Shown: positions 27,905-36,194, counted from the stretch's first letter. The stretch is 64,000 nt of DNA from an uncultured Faecalibacterium sp. (GCA_934511465.1 CAKSWG010000007.1:8536-72535), one strand, 5' to 3'. Program-made: numbers and translations. Notes: generated from the letters alone by a model not told the origin.

Positions 27905-28528
27905 ATGAGAGCACTTTCCCGGAACACCCGCAGGGCCACAGCCATTACGCTGGCAGCGGCACTGGTGATCGCCGTATACCTCAACTGGCAGTATGCCCGC
28001 AACGGCGTGCCCAGTGAGTTGGAAAGCACCGCCGCGGTTGCGGCGCAGGCAGAGGATGTGCCGGTGCAGGCCGACGCCATTCTGGATGAGCTGCCCACCG
28101 AGGCGGAAGCAGTCTCCAGTGCCAACAAAAACTATGGCGAAGCGCAGCTTGTGAGCGTTGCCAGCGACAGCGGCGCAAAGTTCTTTGAGCAGGCGCGGCT
28201 CAACCGGCAGAAGGCCCACGACGAAGCCATGGACTCCATCAAAAAGACCATGAGATCCTCCTCGCTCTCGGCGGAAGAAAAGAAGGAATATACCACACAG
28301 ATGACGGCCACCCTTGAGGACCTGAACGCCGAAAACGAGATCGAGACCCTGATCAAGGCCAAAGGCTTTGCGGATTGCCTGTGTTTTTTGCAGTCCGGCC
28401 GGGCAGATCTGACGGTTATGACATCCGGCGAGCCGCTTACAGCGGCGCAGGTGGCGCAGATCCGGGATGTGGTGCTCAGCAAGAGCAGCGTCACCGCCCA
28501 GAACATCACAGTGACGGAAGTGAAGTAA
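27905..28528 (+). CDS. spoIIIAH: Stage III sporulation protein AH
   Basis: A 207-residue membrane-anchored ring protein that binds forespore SpoIIQ. One membrane helix (about 13-30) is followed by an Ala/Glu-rich linker and the SpoIIIAH/YscJ-like fold (FFEQARLNRQKAHDEAMDSI). A 33-nt gap with GGAGGA separates it from spoIIIAG, the largest gap in the operon after the first, so it may have extra expression control. No spoIIQ gene is in the window. Confidence 0.93.
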   Translation: MRALSRNTRRATAITLAAALVIAVYLNWQYARNGVPSELESTAAVAAQAEDVPVQADAILDELPTEAEAVSSANKNYGEAQLVSVASDSGAKFFEQARLNRQKAHDEAMDSIKKTMRSSSLSAEEKKEYTTQMTATLEDLNAENEIETLIKAKGFADCLCFLQSGRADLTVMTSGEPLTAAQVAQIRDVVLSKSSVTAQNITVTEVK

Positions 28529-28590
28529 TGCTGCAAAACCTTTTCTTTCCAGCTCAAATCTGCTAAAATAGAGCCCGGAAGGGGATAGCT

Positions 28591-29163
28591 ATGAGCAAGA
28601 CGTCAAAATTGTTTTTCACCTTTTTAAAAATTGGCGCGTTCACGTTTGGCGGCGGCTATGCCATGGTGGCACTGCTGCAAAATGAGTTCGTGGAAGAAAA
28701 GAAATGGGTCACGAAGGAAGAATTTCTGGACATGGTGGCCATTGCCGAGTCCACACCCGGCCCTATGGCGGTGAACAGCGCCACCTACATCGGCTACCGC
28801 ATTGCGGGCACGGCAGGCGCGGCTGCGGCCACGACAGCGGTGTGCATCCCATCTTTTGCGGTCATTTACTTCATCTCGCTGTTTTTTGACCAGTTCCTCA
28901 GCCTTTCTGCCGTGGCAAGCGCATTCAAAGGCATTCAGGTGTGCGTGATCTACCTGATCCTCTCGGCAGGCCTGAAAATGCTGAAACAGCTGGAACGCAG
29001 CGCGTTCAATACGATCCTTCTGGCGGCAGTGGTACTGGCCATGGTGGGCTTTTCCGCTGCTGCGGTGTCCTTCTCCTCCATCTTCTATATCCTGCTCAGC
29101 GGCAGCGCAGGGTTTCTGCTGTACGCGGTGCGCAGAGTGCACAAAGGAGGGAAGGCGGAATGA
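28591..29163 (+). CDS. Chromate transporter (CHR family), half-length subunit 1
   Basis: A 190-residue membrane protein. The signatures FTFGGGYAM near residue 17 and ESTPGPMAVN near 52 define the CHR superfamily. It is one half of a split pair; short CHR proteins usually occur as two adjacent genes with opposite topology that work together. It may export chromate or another oxyanion. The stop overlaps the second subunit. A TGCTAAAAT extended -10 lies at about 28562-28570. Confidence 0.9.
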   Translation: MSKTSKLFFTFLKIGAFTFGGGYAMVALLQNEFVEEKKWVTKEEFLDMVAIAESTPGPMAVNSATYIGYRIAGTAGAAAATTAVCIPSFAVIYFISLFFDQFLSLSAVASAFKGIQVCVIYLILSAGLKMLKQLERSAFNTILLAAVVLAMVGFSAAAVSFSSIFYILLSGSAGFLLYAVRRVHKGGKAE

Positions 29164-29726
29164 TCTATCTGAGCCTTTTCTGGAATTTTCTTGTGATCGG
29201 TGCTCTGTCCTTTGGCGGCGGTTATGGCATGATCTCGCTGGTGCGTGAAACGGTGCTGGGCCACGGCTGGCTGACCGAAACGGAATTCCTCAGCTTCATC
29301 GCAGTGTCGGAGTCCACGCCCGGCCCGTTGGCCATCAACATGGCCACCTTCATTGGGTCCTCGCAGGGCGGCTTCTGGGGCGCGGTGTGTGCAACGCTGG
29401 GCGTGGTGCTGCCGTCCTTCGTAATCATCCTGCTTATTGCATCGGTGCTGCAAAACCTGATGAAGTACGCCGGCGTTGATGCGTTTCTGGGCGGTGTGCG
29501 GCCCTGCGTGGTGGCAATGATCTTGGCCACGGCCATCAATATGGCGCTTTCCACGCTGGGTGGCTTTGCAGGCGGACACTTTGCGCCGGACGCGCGCTCC
29601 ATTGTGGTGTTTGCATTGCTGTGGGTGCTGCACGGGCTGTACCGTAAATGCAAAGGGAAAGCCCCTTCACCCATTGCAATGATCCTTGTTTCCGCAGGGC
29701 TTGGCGTGCTGCTTTGGGGCGTATAA
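29160..29726 (+). CDS. Chromate transporter (CHR family), half-length subunit 2
   Basis: A 188-residue partner of the previous gene, with the matching signatures LSFGGGYGM and ESTPGPLAIN and five to six membrane segments. The ATG overlaps the stop of subunit 1, so the two are made together. The pair ends in the strong bidirectional terminator at 29732-29774. Confidence 0.9.
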   Translation: MIYLSLFWNFLVIGALSFGGGYGMISLVRETVLGHGWLTETEFLSFIAVSESTPGPLAINMATFIGSSQGGFWGAVCATLGVVLPSFVIILLIASVLQNLMKYAGVDAFLGGVRPCVVAMILATAINMALSTLGGFAGGHFAPDARSIVVFALLWVLHGLYRKCKGKAPSPIAMILVSAGLGVLLWGV

Positions 29727-29731
29727 AACAC

Positions 29732-29774
29732 AAATAAGGCGCAGGGAACGTTTGGGGTTCCCTGCGCCTTATTT
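29732..29774. terminator. Bidirectional terminator between the chromate transporter and the lipoprotein gene
   Basis: A perfect 18-bp inverted repeat (29732-29749 with 29757-29774) with a 7-nt loop, A-rich at the left foot and T-rich at the right, serves both convergent genes. Confidence 0.93.
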
Positions 29775-29800
29775 GTTATGGTTCAGCGGCTGTGCAAAGA

Positions 29801-30085
29801 TCAGACAGCAGCAGAAGCAGCGGCCTCGCTGGAAGCAGCAGCCTCAGACTCGGCAGCTTCGGAAGATGCCTCGCCGGAAACAGCTTCGGACTCTGCGGCT
29901 TCAGAGGAAGCGGCATTCTCTTCCACAGCGGAAGAAGCAGCGCTCTCGGACTCGGCAGCCACGGAAGCGCTGGAAGCAGCAGCTTCAGAAGAGGAAGCAG
30001 CGGTGGTCTTGGAGCCGCCGCAGGCGGTCATGCCGACAGCCAGAGCCAGAGCAGCAACAGCAACAAAAACGTTCTTGAGTTTCAT
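29801..30085 (-). CDS. Small lipoprotein with Ala/Ser/Glu low-complexity chain
   Basis: A 94-residue protein with a signal peptide and a lipobox (GMTACGG, lipidated Cys22). Apart from a short SKTT segment, the mature chain is almost only Ala, Ser and Glu (with a few Val and single Asn and Gly residues), so it is likely a disordered, acidic surface chain. AAGGAGA about 8 nt upstream fixes the start at 30085; a longer frame exists but begins in the promoter. The function is not recognised. It may be a surface spacer or a source of a lipoprotein signal-derived peptide. Confidence 0.75.
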   Translation of the reverse strand: MKLKNVFVAVAALALAVGMTACGGSKTTAASSSEAAASSASVAAESESAASSAVEENAASSEAAESEAVSGEASSEAAESEAAASSEAAASAAV

Positions 30086-30120
30086 ATCTAAAATCTCCTT
30101 GCTATACACAAATGTGTTTT

Positions 30121-30150
30121 GCAGCCGCCCCACAGGAGGGGCCTTGCTGC
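30121..30150 (-). promoter_or_regulatory. Structured leader of the lipoprotein gene
   Basis: On the minus strand GCAGC and GCTGC form the outer stem, and GCCCC and GGGGC the inner stem, with a TCCTGT loop. It lies 36 nt before the start codon, in the predicted untranslated leader. Confidence 0.45.
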
Positions 30151-30158
30151 AAGAAGAT

Positions 30159-30186
30159 ATTCTAGCCGTTTTCGCAAAAAAATCAA
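30159..30186 (-). promoter_or_regulatory. Promoter of the lipoprotein gene
   Basis: Minus-strand TTGATT (30181-30186), 16 nt, TAGAAT (30159-30164). The leader would be about 65 nt and contains the hairpin at 30121-30150. Confidence 0.45.
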
Positions 30187-30480
30187 GAGCTTTCTTGGCC
30201 GAAAAATGATATTTCAAAGAAATTCTGCACTTTTATTATAATTTATCGCTAAATGTCAGAGACTTTTTGGCACAATGAAACCGTGCGTTGCCTGTGCACA
30301 CAAAACGGCGCTCAAGGATTTTTTGCCAGAAAAACCACGATCTGGTTTGTTCTGTTAAAACTTGACAAAACATGGGATGAACTGCCTGCTTTTTTACGGA
30401 AATAAAATTTTCCGGCACAGGGAATTTCTGGCGGCTTTGCACCTTTTTGCTCCCATGCACATACACCGGAGCAAAGGAGG
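30187..30480. other. AT-rich intergenic region between the lipoprotein and ZIP genes
   Basis: About 290 nt with no supportable gene. It holds a near-perfect hairpin CAGAA...TTCTG around 30329-30356, a TTGACA at 30362-30367 without a clear -10 at 17 nt, and the dyad at 30397-30414. Confidence 0.5.
30397..30414 (+). promoter_or_regulatory. Dyad upstream of the ZIP transporter gene
   Basis: CGGAAA (30397-30402), 6 nt, TTTCCG (30409-30414): a perfect inverted repeat downstream of the TTGACA at 30362. It could be an operator for a metal-responsive regulator or a short leader hairpin. Confidence 0.35.
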
Positions 30481-30488
30481 AATGCATC

Positions 30489-31241
30489 TTGAACCAGATC
30501 TTTTTCACGGCGTGGGTGCTGCTGTTCCCGGCGGCATGTACCACGCTGGGTGCGGCGGGCGTGTTTTTGCTGCGCCAACAGTCGCGGCCCTGTACACAGC
30601 GCATTCTGTGCGGCATGGCGGCAGGCATCATGCTGGCAGCCAGCGTGTGGAGCCTGCTGCTGCCTGCCATTGAGCGTGGCCGGAGCCTACCGCTTCCGGC
30701 GTGGATCCCATCGGCGGTGGGGCTTGTGCTGGGCGCAGTGGGGCTTTTGCAGGTGGAGCAGTTTGCCGGGCAGCTGTTGGCGGGCGGCGTGCAGCACGGC
30801 GGGCGCATGGTGCTGGCTGTGACTTTGCATAATCTGCCCGAGGGCATGGTGGCTGGGCTTGCCGCTGCGCTGGCACTTACCCGTGAGCCGGACGCCATCA
30901 GCGGTGCACTGGCGCTGAGCCTTGGCATCGGCCTGCAAAATATCCCGGAGGGTGCAGCCGTCAGCCTGCCGCTGGCCCATGGCGGCCGTACCCGCAGTCA
31001 GGCATTTTTAGCGGGAGCAGCATCCGGCTTGGTGGAGCCGCTGGGCGCATTGCTGGCCTTTGCGCTGGCAGAGTGGGTCAGTGCTGCTCTGCCGTGGCTG
31101 CTCAGCGCGGCGGCGGGCTGCATGGTGTGCGTGACCGCACAGGAGATGATCCCGCAGGCGGTGGAAGGGGACGAACCGGCAGGCGTGATCAGCATCGTGC
31201 TGGGCTTTGCACTGATGATGGCGCTGGATGTGGCACTGTAA
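30489..31241 (+). CDS. ZIP family metal transporter
   Basis: A 250-residue membrane protein with about eight helices. The paired metal-binding motifs HNLPEG and QNIPEG in helices 4 and 5 place it in the ZIP family, which imports zinc or related divalent metals; in the second motif the usual His is Gln. I use the TTG at 30489 because AAAGGAGG (30473-30480) is 8 nt upstream. Single gene, convergent with mscS. Confidence 0.88.
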   Translation: MNQIFFTAWVLLFPAACTTLGAAGVFLLRQQSRPCTQRILCGMAAGIMLAASVWSLLLPAIERGRSLPLPAWIPSAVGLVLGAVGLLQVEQFAGQLLAGGVQHGGRMVLAVTLHNLPEGMVAGLAAALALTREPDAISGALALSLGIGLQNIPEGAAVSLPLAHGGRTRSQAFLAGAASGLVEPLGALLAFALAEWVSAALPWLLSAAAGCMVCVTAQEMIPQAVEGDEPAGVISIVLGFALMMALDVAL

Positions 31242-31245
31242 ACAA

Positions 31246-31279
31246 AAACGCTGCCGCCATTTTTGTGGCAGCAGCGTTT
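31246..31279. terminator. Terminator between the ZIP and mscS genes
   Basis: A 14-bp stem with one mismatch (31246-31259 with 31266-31279), with AAA/TTT at the feet, serves the two convergent genes. Confidence 0.8.
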
Positions 31280-31289
31280 GCGGCTTGGT

Positions 31290-32372
31290 TCAGTTTTTCT
31301 CGATGTACACACTGGTGGAAGGAAATGCAAAATCTACGCCGTCTGCCTGCATGATGTCCATGATGTTCAGGTTCAGGTCATTCTGCATCTGCAAAAACTC
31401 GGCGTAGACATTGGTCAGCAGGTAAGCCGACACCAGAATGTTGATGCTGGAATCCCCAAAGTTTGCCAGCTGCACAATGTTGGTGCCCTTGCTCGTATAG
31501 GGGCTTGCATCCAGCATGGCTTGGAGGTCTTTCATCAGCCGCTCCAGCTGCGGGCGGGTGGTGCCATAGATGACGCCAAGATTGAATTTGTAGGGCCGCA
31601 TGGTGCGCAGGGCAGCGTTCTGCACAGTGGAAGAACAAATTTTGCTGTTTGTCACCACGTTGATGGTCTTATCCAGCGAACGGATGCGGGTGGAGCGGAA
31701 GTTGATGTCGATCACTTCGCCTTCCACATCACCTACTGCGATCCAGTCGCCCACCGAGAAGGGTTTGTCCAGCAGGATCACGATACCGGAAAAAAGGTTG
31801 CCGGCGCTTTCCTGCGCGGCCAGCGAGATGGTCAGGCCGACCAACCCGGCACCGGCAACGATGCTGCCAATGGGGAAGCCCACCTCCTGTGCCAGCGCGG
31901 CTACGCACAGCACGATCACCAGCACCTTGTAGGTGGTATCCAGCAGGGAGCACAGGGTCTTGTTGGAGCGGATCTCCGGGCCGCAGGATGCTAGCAGCAG
32001 GTCGGCAAGGTCGGAGGCCGCATACAGGCCCTCGCAGGCAAGCAGGGTCATGTCAAGGCGGAAGCAGACCAGCAGCAGTTTTGCAACGCCGGGAATGGCC
32101 CAAGGCAGGGAAGCGGCTGCCAGATATACGCCAACGGTAGTGCACATGCGCTGGATGGGCAACGCAAAGCTGCGCAGCAGGATGGGCGTGCCGATAAAAT
32201 GCCATTTGCGGGCAAGCAGGGGCGGGATGCCCTTTTTGTTCAGCCAGCGGCGTACCAGCCATGCGGCCAGCAGGATGAGCAGAGCACACATCGCACGTGC
32301 GGCCAGTGCCAGCCAACCCTCCAGAAACAGGGCACCCAGCTCGAACGAAAGATCACGAACAGAAAAAATCAT
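31290..32372 (-). CDS. Small-conductance mechanosensitive channel, MscS family
   Basis: A 360-residue membrane channel that opens on osmotic downshock. Four N-terminal hydrophobic segments precede the pore-lining MscS helix (GLVGLTISLAAQESAGNLFS), followed by the beta domain (DKPFSVGDWIAVGDVEGEV) and a C-terminal alpha/beta domain. AGGAGG just upstream fixes the ATG at 32372. Divergent from the riboswitch-ribU unit. Confidence 0.92.
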   Translation of the reverse strand: MIFSVRDLSFELGALFLEGWLALAARAMCALLILLAAWLVRRWLNKKGIPPLLARKWHFIGTPILLRSFALPIQRMCTTVGVYLAAASLPWAIPGVAKLLLVCFRLDMTLLACEGLYAASDLADLLLASCGPEIRSNKTLCSLLDTTYKVLVIVLCVAALAQEVGFPIGSIVAGAGLVGLTISLAAQESAGNLFSGIVILLDKPFSVGDWIAVGDVEGEVIDINFRSTRIRSLDKTINVVTNSKICSSTVQNAALRTMRPYKFNLGVIYGTTRPQLERLMKDLQAMLDASPYTSKGTNIVQLANFGDSSINILVSAYLLTNVYAEFLQMQNDLNLNIMDIMQADGVDFAFPSTSVYIEKN

Positions 32373-32500
32373 ATCGACCTCCTGAGTTTTATACGACCCA
32401 TTTATGATACCATACCACATCCGCCGGGGCAAGACTGTGCCGGAGAGGAAAACCAAAAGAATGACTTTGATAAAATTTGCCCAATTTTTAAAACGCCCTC

Positions 32501-32529
32501 TTGACAAGCCGGGCACGCCACGTTATACT
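32501..32529 (+). promoter_or_regulatory. Promoter of the FMN riboswitch-ribU transcript
   Basis: TTGACA (32501-32506), 17 nt, TATACT (32524-32529): a near-consensus vegetative promoter. The predicted start is about 32536, just before the aptamer. Confidence 0.85.
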
Positions 32530-32544
32530 CTGTGCCAGAAAGTT

Positions 32545-32657
32545 CGTTTCAGGGCGGGGTGTGATTCCCCACTGGCGGTAAAGTCCGCGACCACCCGCAA
32601 GGGTGTTGACCCGGTGCAACTCCGGGACCAACGGTGATAGTCCGGATGCAAGAAACG
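32545..32657 (+). ncRNA. FMN riboswitch aptamer (RFN element)
   Basis: The closing helix P1 is CGTTTC (32545-32550) with GAAACG (32652-32657). The conserved RFN segments are present in order: AGGGCGGGGTG, CCCCACTGGCGGTA, AAGTCCGCGA, TTGACCCGGTG, CTCCGGGACC and GATAGTCCGGATG. It senses FMN and, through the terminator at 32678-32718, should lower ribU expression when FMN is plentiful. Confidence 0.95.
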
Positions 32658-32677
32658 GCAGGCAAATCGTTGTCTAC

Positions 32678-32718
32678 GCGCCCTGTTGCAGTGTTTTTGT
32701 TGCAGCAGGGCGCTTTTC
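32678..32718 (+). terminator. Riboswitch-controlled terminator
   Basis: GCGCCCTGTTGCA (32678-32690) pairs with TGCAGCAGGGCGC (32702-32714), one G-U pair, followed by TTTT. It lies 21 nt after the aptamer and 88 nt before ribU, as expected for an attenuating expression platform. Confidence 0.88.
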
Positions 32719-32806
32719 TGTTTGGCCTTCCCGTTCCAGAACAAAATACGAAAAGAGCTTTCGGAACAATTTTTGCAGGGGGCTTTGCCCCGGGAAGGAA
32801 CATACC

Positions 32807-33406
32807 ATGAAAAAGAATACCACCCACAACCTTACTGTTGCCGCCATGCTCAGCGCAGTGGCGTTTATCCTGATGTTCATCGAGTTTCCCATCCCGATGC
32901 TCATCCCGTCCTTCGTCAAGATGGATTTTTCCGACCTGCCCGCCCTGCTGGGTGCGTTTGCGCTTGGCCCGGTGTACGGCGTGGTGATCAGCTTCATGAA
33001 GAACCTGCTGCACATCGTTATCAAGGGTACTTCCACCGCGTGTGTGGGTGAGTTGTGCAACTTTATGCTGGGCGCTGTGTTCTCCGCAACGGCAGGTTTT
33101 ATCTATAAGCACCACAAGAGCCGCAAGACCGCCATTGTCGGTGCCCTTGCAGGTGCCGCTGTCATGGCCGTATTCAGTGTGCCGTCCAACTACTTCATCA
33201 CGTATCCGGCCTATGTGCAGTTCTATCACATGCCGCTGGAAGCCATCCTTGGCATGTATCAGGCCATTCTGCCCTCGGCAGACAGCCTGATCAAGTGCTT
33301 GGTCATTTTCAATATGCCCTTCACGCTGGTCAAGGGTCTGCTGGATGCGGTGCTGTGCATGCTGATCTACAAGCCGCTTTCTCCCATCCTGCACGGCAGA
33401 AAGTAA
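32807..33406 (+). CDS. ribU: Riboflavin transporter RibU (ECF S component)
   Basis: A 199-residue membrane protein with about six helices, resembling the RibU substrate-binding subunit of ECF transporters (early LSAVAFILMFIEFPIP and KMDFSDLPALLGAFALGP segments). The FMN riboswitch directly upstream strongly supports riboflavin as substrate. The ATG at 32807 has GGGAAGGA about 8 nt before. The shared EcfA/EcfT energising module is not in the window. Confidence 0.93.
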   Translation: MKKNTTHNLTVAAMLSAVAFILMFIEFPIPMLIPSFVKMDFSDLPALLGAFALGPVYGVVISFMKNLLHIVIKGTSTACVGELCNFMLGAVFSATAGFIYKHHKSRKTAIVGALAGAAVMAVFSVPSNYFITYPAYVQFYHMPLEAILGMYQAILPSADSLIKCLVIFNMPFTLVKGLLDAVLCMLIYKPLSPILHGRK

Positions 33407-33459
33407 TTTTGTTCTCTACTACTTTTTCTTCTTCTCAAATCATAGAAACCACAGCAAAA

Positions 33460-33503
33460 CTCCCCGGTCAGGTTCCGCAATGCGGTTCCCGGCCGGGGAG
33501 CTG
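33460..33503. terminator. Bidirectional terminator between ribU and the MATE gene
   Basis: A long imperfect stem (33460-33478 with 33482-33500) capped by CCGC-AAT-GCGG, with T-rich flanks in both directions. Confidence 0.75.
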
Positions 33504-33512
33504 TTATTTTGT

Positions 33513-34931
33513 TCAGGCCAAGGCACCTTTATCCAGCCATTTGCCGCGGGCCAGCCGCACAAGAAACAGCGCGCCGCGCATGGTCAGCTCAAAGCTCATG
33601 GCGATCCATACACCCACCAGCCCAAAATGTGGAGCCAGCAGGGAAGCGAGAGTGAGCCGGATGCCCCACATGCTGACAAGGTTCAGCACAAAACAGCCGG
33701 TGCTGTCGCCGGCGCCCTGCATGGCACCGCTGGCCACGATGCTGGCACCGAACATCGGCTCGGCCAGTGCTTCAATGCGCAGCACCTGCGCGCCCAGCGC
33801 AATGACCGCTGCATCTGCGGTGAAAATGCCCATCAGGTTCGGCGCAAAAATATACATGCCAACGCCGGTCAGTGCCATGATGCCCATGCCCATGCCGGTG
33901 CACAGCCACGCAAAGCTTTTGGCCATATCCCGGCGGTTTGCACCCACGGCCTGACCCACCAGCGCAAGGGCAGCGTCCTGAATGCCGTAGCCCGCCATAT
34001 AGCACAAACTCTCGGCGCTCACGCCCAGACTGTTGGCAGCAATGGCGGTGGTGCCAAGGCCGGACACGATGCGGATGAGCAGTACCTGTGCAGAGGAAAG
34101 TGCTGCGCGCTCTGCGGCCAGCGGCGCGCCCACCTTCCACAGATTGTGCAGGCAAGCTTTGGTGATGCGCCAAGAGCCGGGTTTGCGGATGCACAGCGGG
34201 CCGTCCCGCAGCAAAAGAAGCGCCAGTGTCAGCATGCCGCTGATGGCGGTGGCAAACGCAGTGCCCAGTGCCGCACCCGGCACGCCCCAGCCAAGGCCCC
34301 ACACCGTCATGGTATGGCCCAGCACCACCATCTGCCGGGTGGGATTGATGAGGAAGAAGTTGAAGATCACGTCCAGCACGCAGGTCAGCACACTGATGAG
34401 GCCCGGCGTCAGGGCATCGCCGCAGGAACGCAGCATGGAAGAGTAGGTGCCCATGATCATCAAAAAAGGCAGGGAAGCCGACCAGATGGCAAAATAGGCC
34501 GATGCATCCGCCTGCAAAGACGGGTCTGCACCCAGCCAGCCGGGCAGAAAGCGGCTGATGCCAATGCCAAAGGCCGCCGCCGCAAGGCCCACCACAAGGT
34601 TGAAGATCATAGACTGACGCAGCACACCGCGTGCATCGGCCTGTCGGTCGGCCCCCAGATACTGCGCCACCTGAATGGCAAAGGACATATACAGCCCGGC
34701 CAGCATGCCGTGCATGAGCCATGTACTGGAACTGACGATGCCGATGGACGCCGTGGCCGATGCGCCGATGTGCCCCACCATGGCTGCATCAATGTACTCC
34801 ACGGCTGTCACCACGATCTGTTGCAGGATGGACGGGATGCTCAGCGTGAGCACTACCTGCATGGTGTGCCGCAGCGGCACCTGTTCGCCCCGGCGCATCT
34901 GTGCCGAAAGCTGATCGAGAGAAATGGCCAT
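33513..34931 (-). CDS. MATE family efflux transporter
   Basis: A 472-residue membrane protein with twelve hydrophobic segments in two similar halves, typical of Na+ or H+ coupled MATE multidrug exporters (DinF/NorM-like). The N-terminal half has SIPSILQQIVVTAVEYIDAA, and the second half repeats the pattern around GAPLAAERAALSSAQVLLIR. AAGGAGA 5 nt upstream supports the ATG at 34931. Single gene; the substrate cannot be read. Confidence 0.9.
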   Translation of the reverse strand: MAISLDQLSAQMRRGEQVPLRHTMQVVLTLSIPSILQQIVVTAVEYIDAAMVGHIGASATASIGIVSSSTWLMHGMLAGLYMSFAIQVAQYLGADRQADARGVLRQSMIFNLVVGLAAAAFGIGISRFLPGWLGADPSLQADASAYFAIWSASLPFLMIMGTYSSMLRSCGDALTPGLISVLTCVLDVIFNFFLINPTRQMVVLGHTMTVWGLGWGVPGAALGTAFATAISGMLTLALLLLRDGPLCIRKPGSWRITKACLHNLWKVGAPLAAERAALSSAQVLLIRIVSGLGTTAIAANSLGVSAESLCYMAGYGIQDAALALVGQAVGANRRDMAKSFAWLCTGMGMGIMALTGVGMYIFAPNLMGIFTADAAVIALGAQVLRIEALAEPMFGASIVASGAMQGAGDSTGCFVLNLVSMWGIRLTLASLLAPHFGLVGVWIAMSFELTMRGALFLVRLARGKWLDKGALA

Positions 34932-35104
34932 TGATTCTCCTTATCCTGATTACACATTAAAAATGGCGCCGCATACGCTTTTTCACGAATAGAAACCCGG
35001 AAAGCAAGCAGCAGCCAAAACAGCAAACTCTGACAAACTAATACATTATTATAGGTGCCGTGCCGATAAAAGTCAATGAAAGGCGGCTTTTTCGTTGCGG
35101 GTGA

Positions 35105-35133
35105 TTGATTTTTTGCGGGCAGCGTGATACACT
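35105..35133 (+). promoter_or_regulatory. Promoter of the mraY-like gene
   Basis: TTGATT (35105-35110), 17 nt, TACACT (35128-35133) with an upstream TGA extension. Confidence 0.5.
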
Positions 35134-35170
35134 TCTCTCACAAACATGTAAAGAAAGAGGAACTTTGAAT

Positions 35171-36124
35171 ATGATCGAATGGCTGCTTTCGGTCGTGGGA
35201 CAACGCGGTGTGGATGCTCTGGCATTCCTGCTTGCCTTTGCCCTCACGGCCCTGATGGATTCTGTTTTTCACGATAAACTTCCGCACGACCATGGCCGCG
35301 AATTTGCGGTGAACGGTGCACTTTCCAAGGGCAAGGCCCGCGGTTCCGGCCTGATCTTTGTGCTGTGCATCGCGTTGGTGTCGCTGGCCTTCCTGCCGTT
35401 CAAGGTGGAGTACGTCATTTACACCGTGCTGCTGATCGCGTCCATGCTGTCCGGTTACTTTGACGATGCCGCCGAGACCGCATGGAACGAGTACAAAAAG
35501 GGCATCATTGATTTTGTCATTGCCGCCGTGGCGGGCGTGACCTACCTCAACTTCAACGGCTGCGGCGTACACTTTTTGCAGTGGAGCTTTACGCTTCCCT
35601 ATGCGGTGTACCTGCTGCTGATCATCATTCTGATCTGGGCCAGCATCAACGTGGTCAATTGCACCGACGGTGTGGACGGCCTTTCGGCCAGCGTTGCAGT
35701 TGTGACCATCGGCACCTACCTGCTGGCCTATAAAGCCGAGCTTGGCGAGTATGCCACTGCCGGTGTGGTGTTTATGGGCGCGCTGCTGGCCTACCTGTGG
35801 TCCAACGCAAAACCCTCCAGCCTGCTGATGGGCGATGCTGGCAGCCGTGCCATGGGCTTTTTCATTGCCATGCTGTCCCTCAAGTGCGGCCATCCGTTCG
35901 CTTTCCTGCTGGCGGCGATCGTGTTCATTGTGGATGGCAGCCTTGGCATCATCAAGATCAGCCTGAAACGCTTTTTGCATATCTCCATCCTCAAGAACAC
36001 CCGCACGCCGCTGCACGACCATGCCCGCAAGAACAAGGGCTGGAGCGACGAGCAGGTGGTGGCCCGCTGGCTGATCATGCAGTGTGTTGCATCGGCCCTG
36101 CTGCTGCTCATCGTCCGTGGCTGA
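35171..36124 (+). CDS. mraY: MraY-like phospho-N-acetylmuramoyl-pentapeptide transferase
   Basis: A 317-residue polytopic enzyme that would transfer phospho-MurNAc-pentapeptide to undecaprenyl phosphate (lipid I). The family motifs are present: GYFDDAAE (Asp98/Asp99), NCTDGVDGLS (Asp166/Asp169), MGDAGSRAMG (Asp222) and RTPLHDHARKNKGW. In standard MraY the last motif is HHH; here the middle residue is Asp (His282-Asp283-His284). It stands alone instead of in a division/cell-wall cluster. It could be the main MraY of this lineage or a paralog. Confidence 0.82.
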   Translation: MIEWLLSVVGQRGVDALAFLLAFALTALMDSVFHDKLPHDHGREFAVNGALSKGKARGSGLIFVLCIALVSLAFLPFKVEYVIYTVLLIASMLSGYFDDAAETAWNEYKKGIIDFVIAAVAGVTYLNFNGCGVHFLQWSFTLPYAVYLLLIIILIWASINVVNCTDGVDGLSASVAVVTIGTYLLAYKAELGEYATAGVVFMGALLAYLWSNAKPSSLLMGDAGSRAMGFFIAMLSLKCGHPFAFLLAAIVFIVDGSLGIIKISLKRFLHISILKNTRTPLHDHARKNKGWSDEQVVARWLIMQCVASALLLLIVRG

Positions 36125-36145
36125 AATTTTAAGTAAAGCAAAACA

Positions 36146-36181
36146 AAAAAGGACGTCTGGTGAAGATCAGACGTCCTTTTT
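36146..36181. terminator. Bidirectional terminator between the mraY-like gene and folD
   Basis: A perfect 14-bp inverted repeat (36146-36159 with 36168-36181) with A and T feet, between convergent genes. Confidence 0.92.
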
Positions 36182-36194
36182 CGTATGTCAAAAA

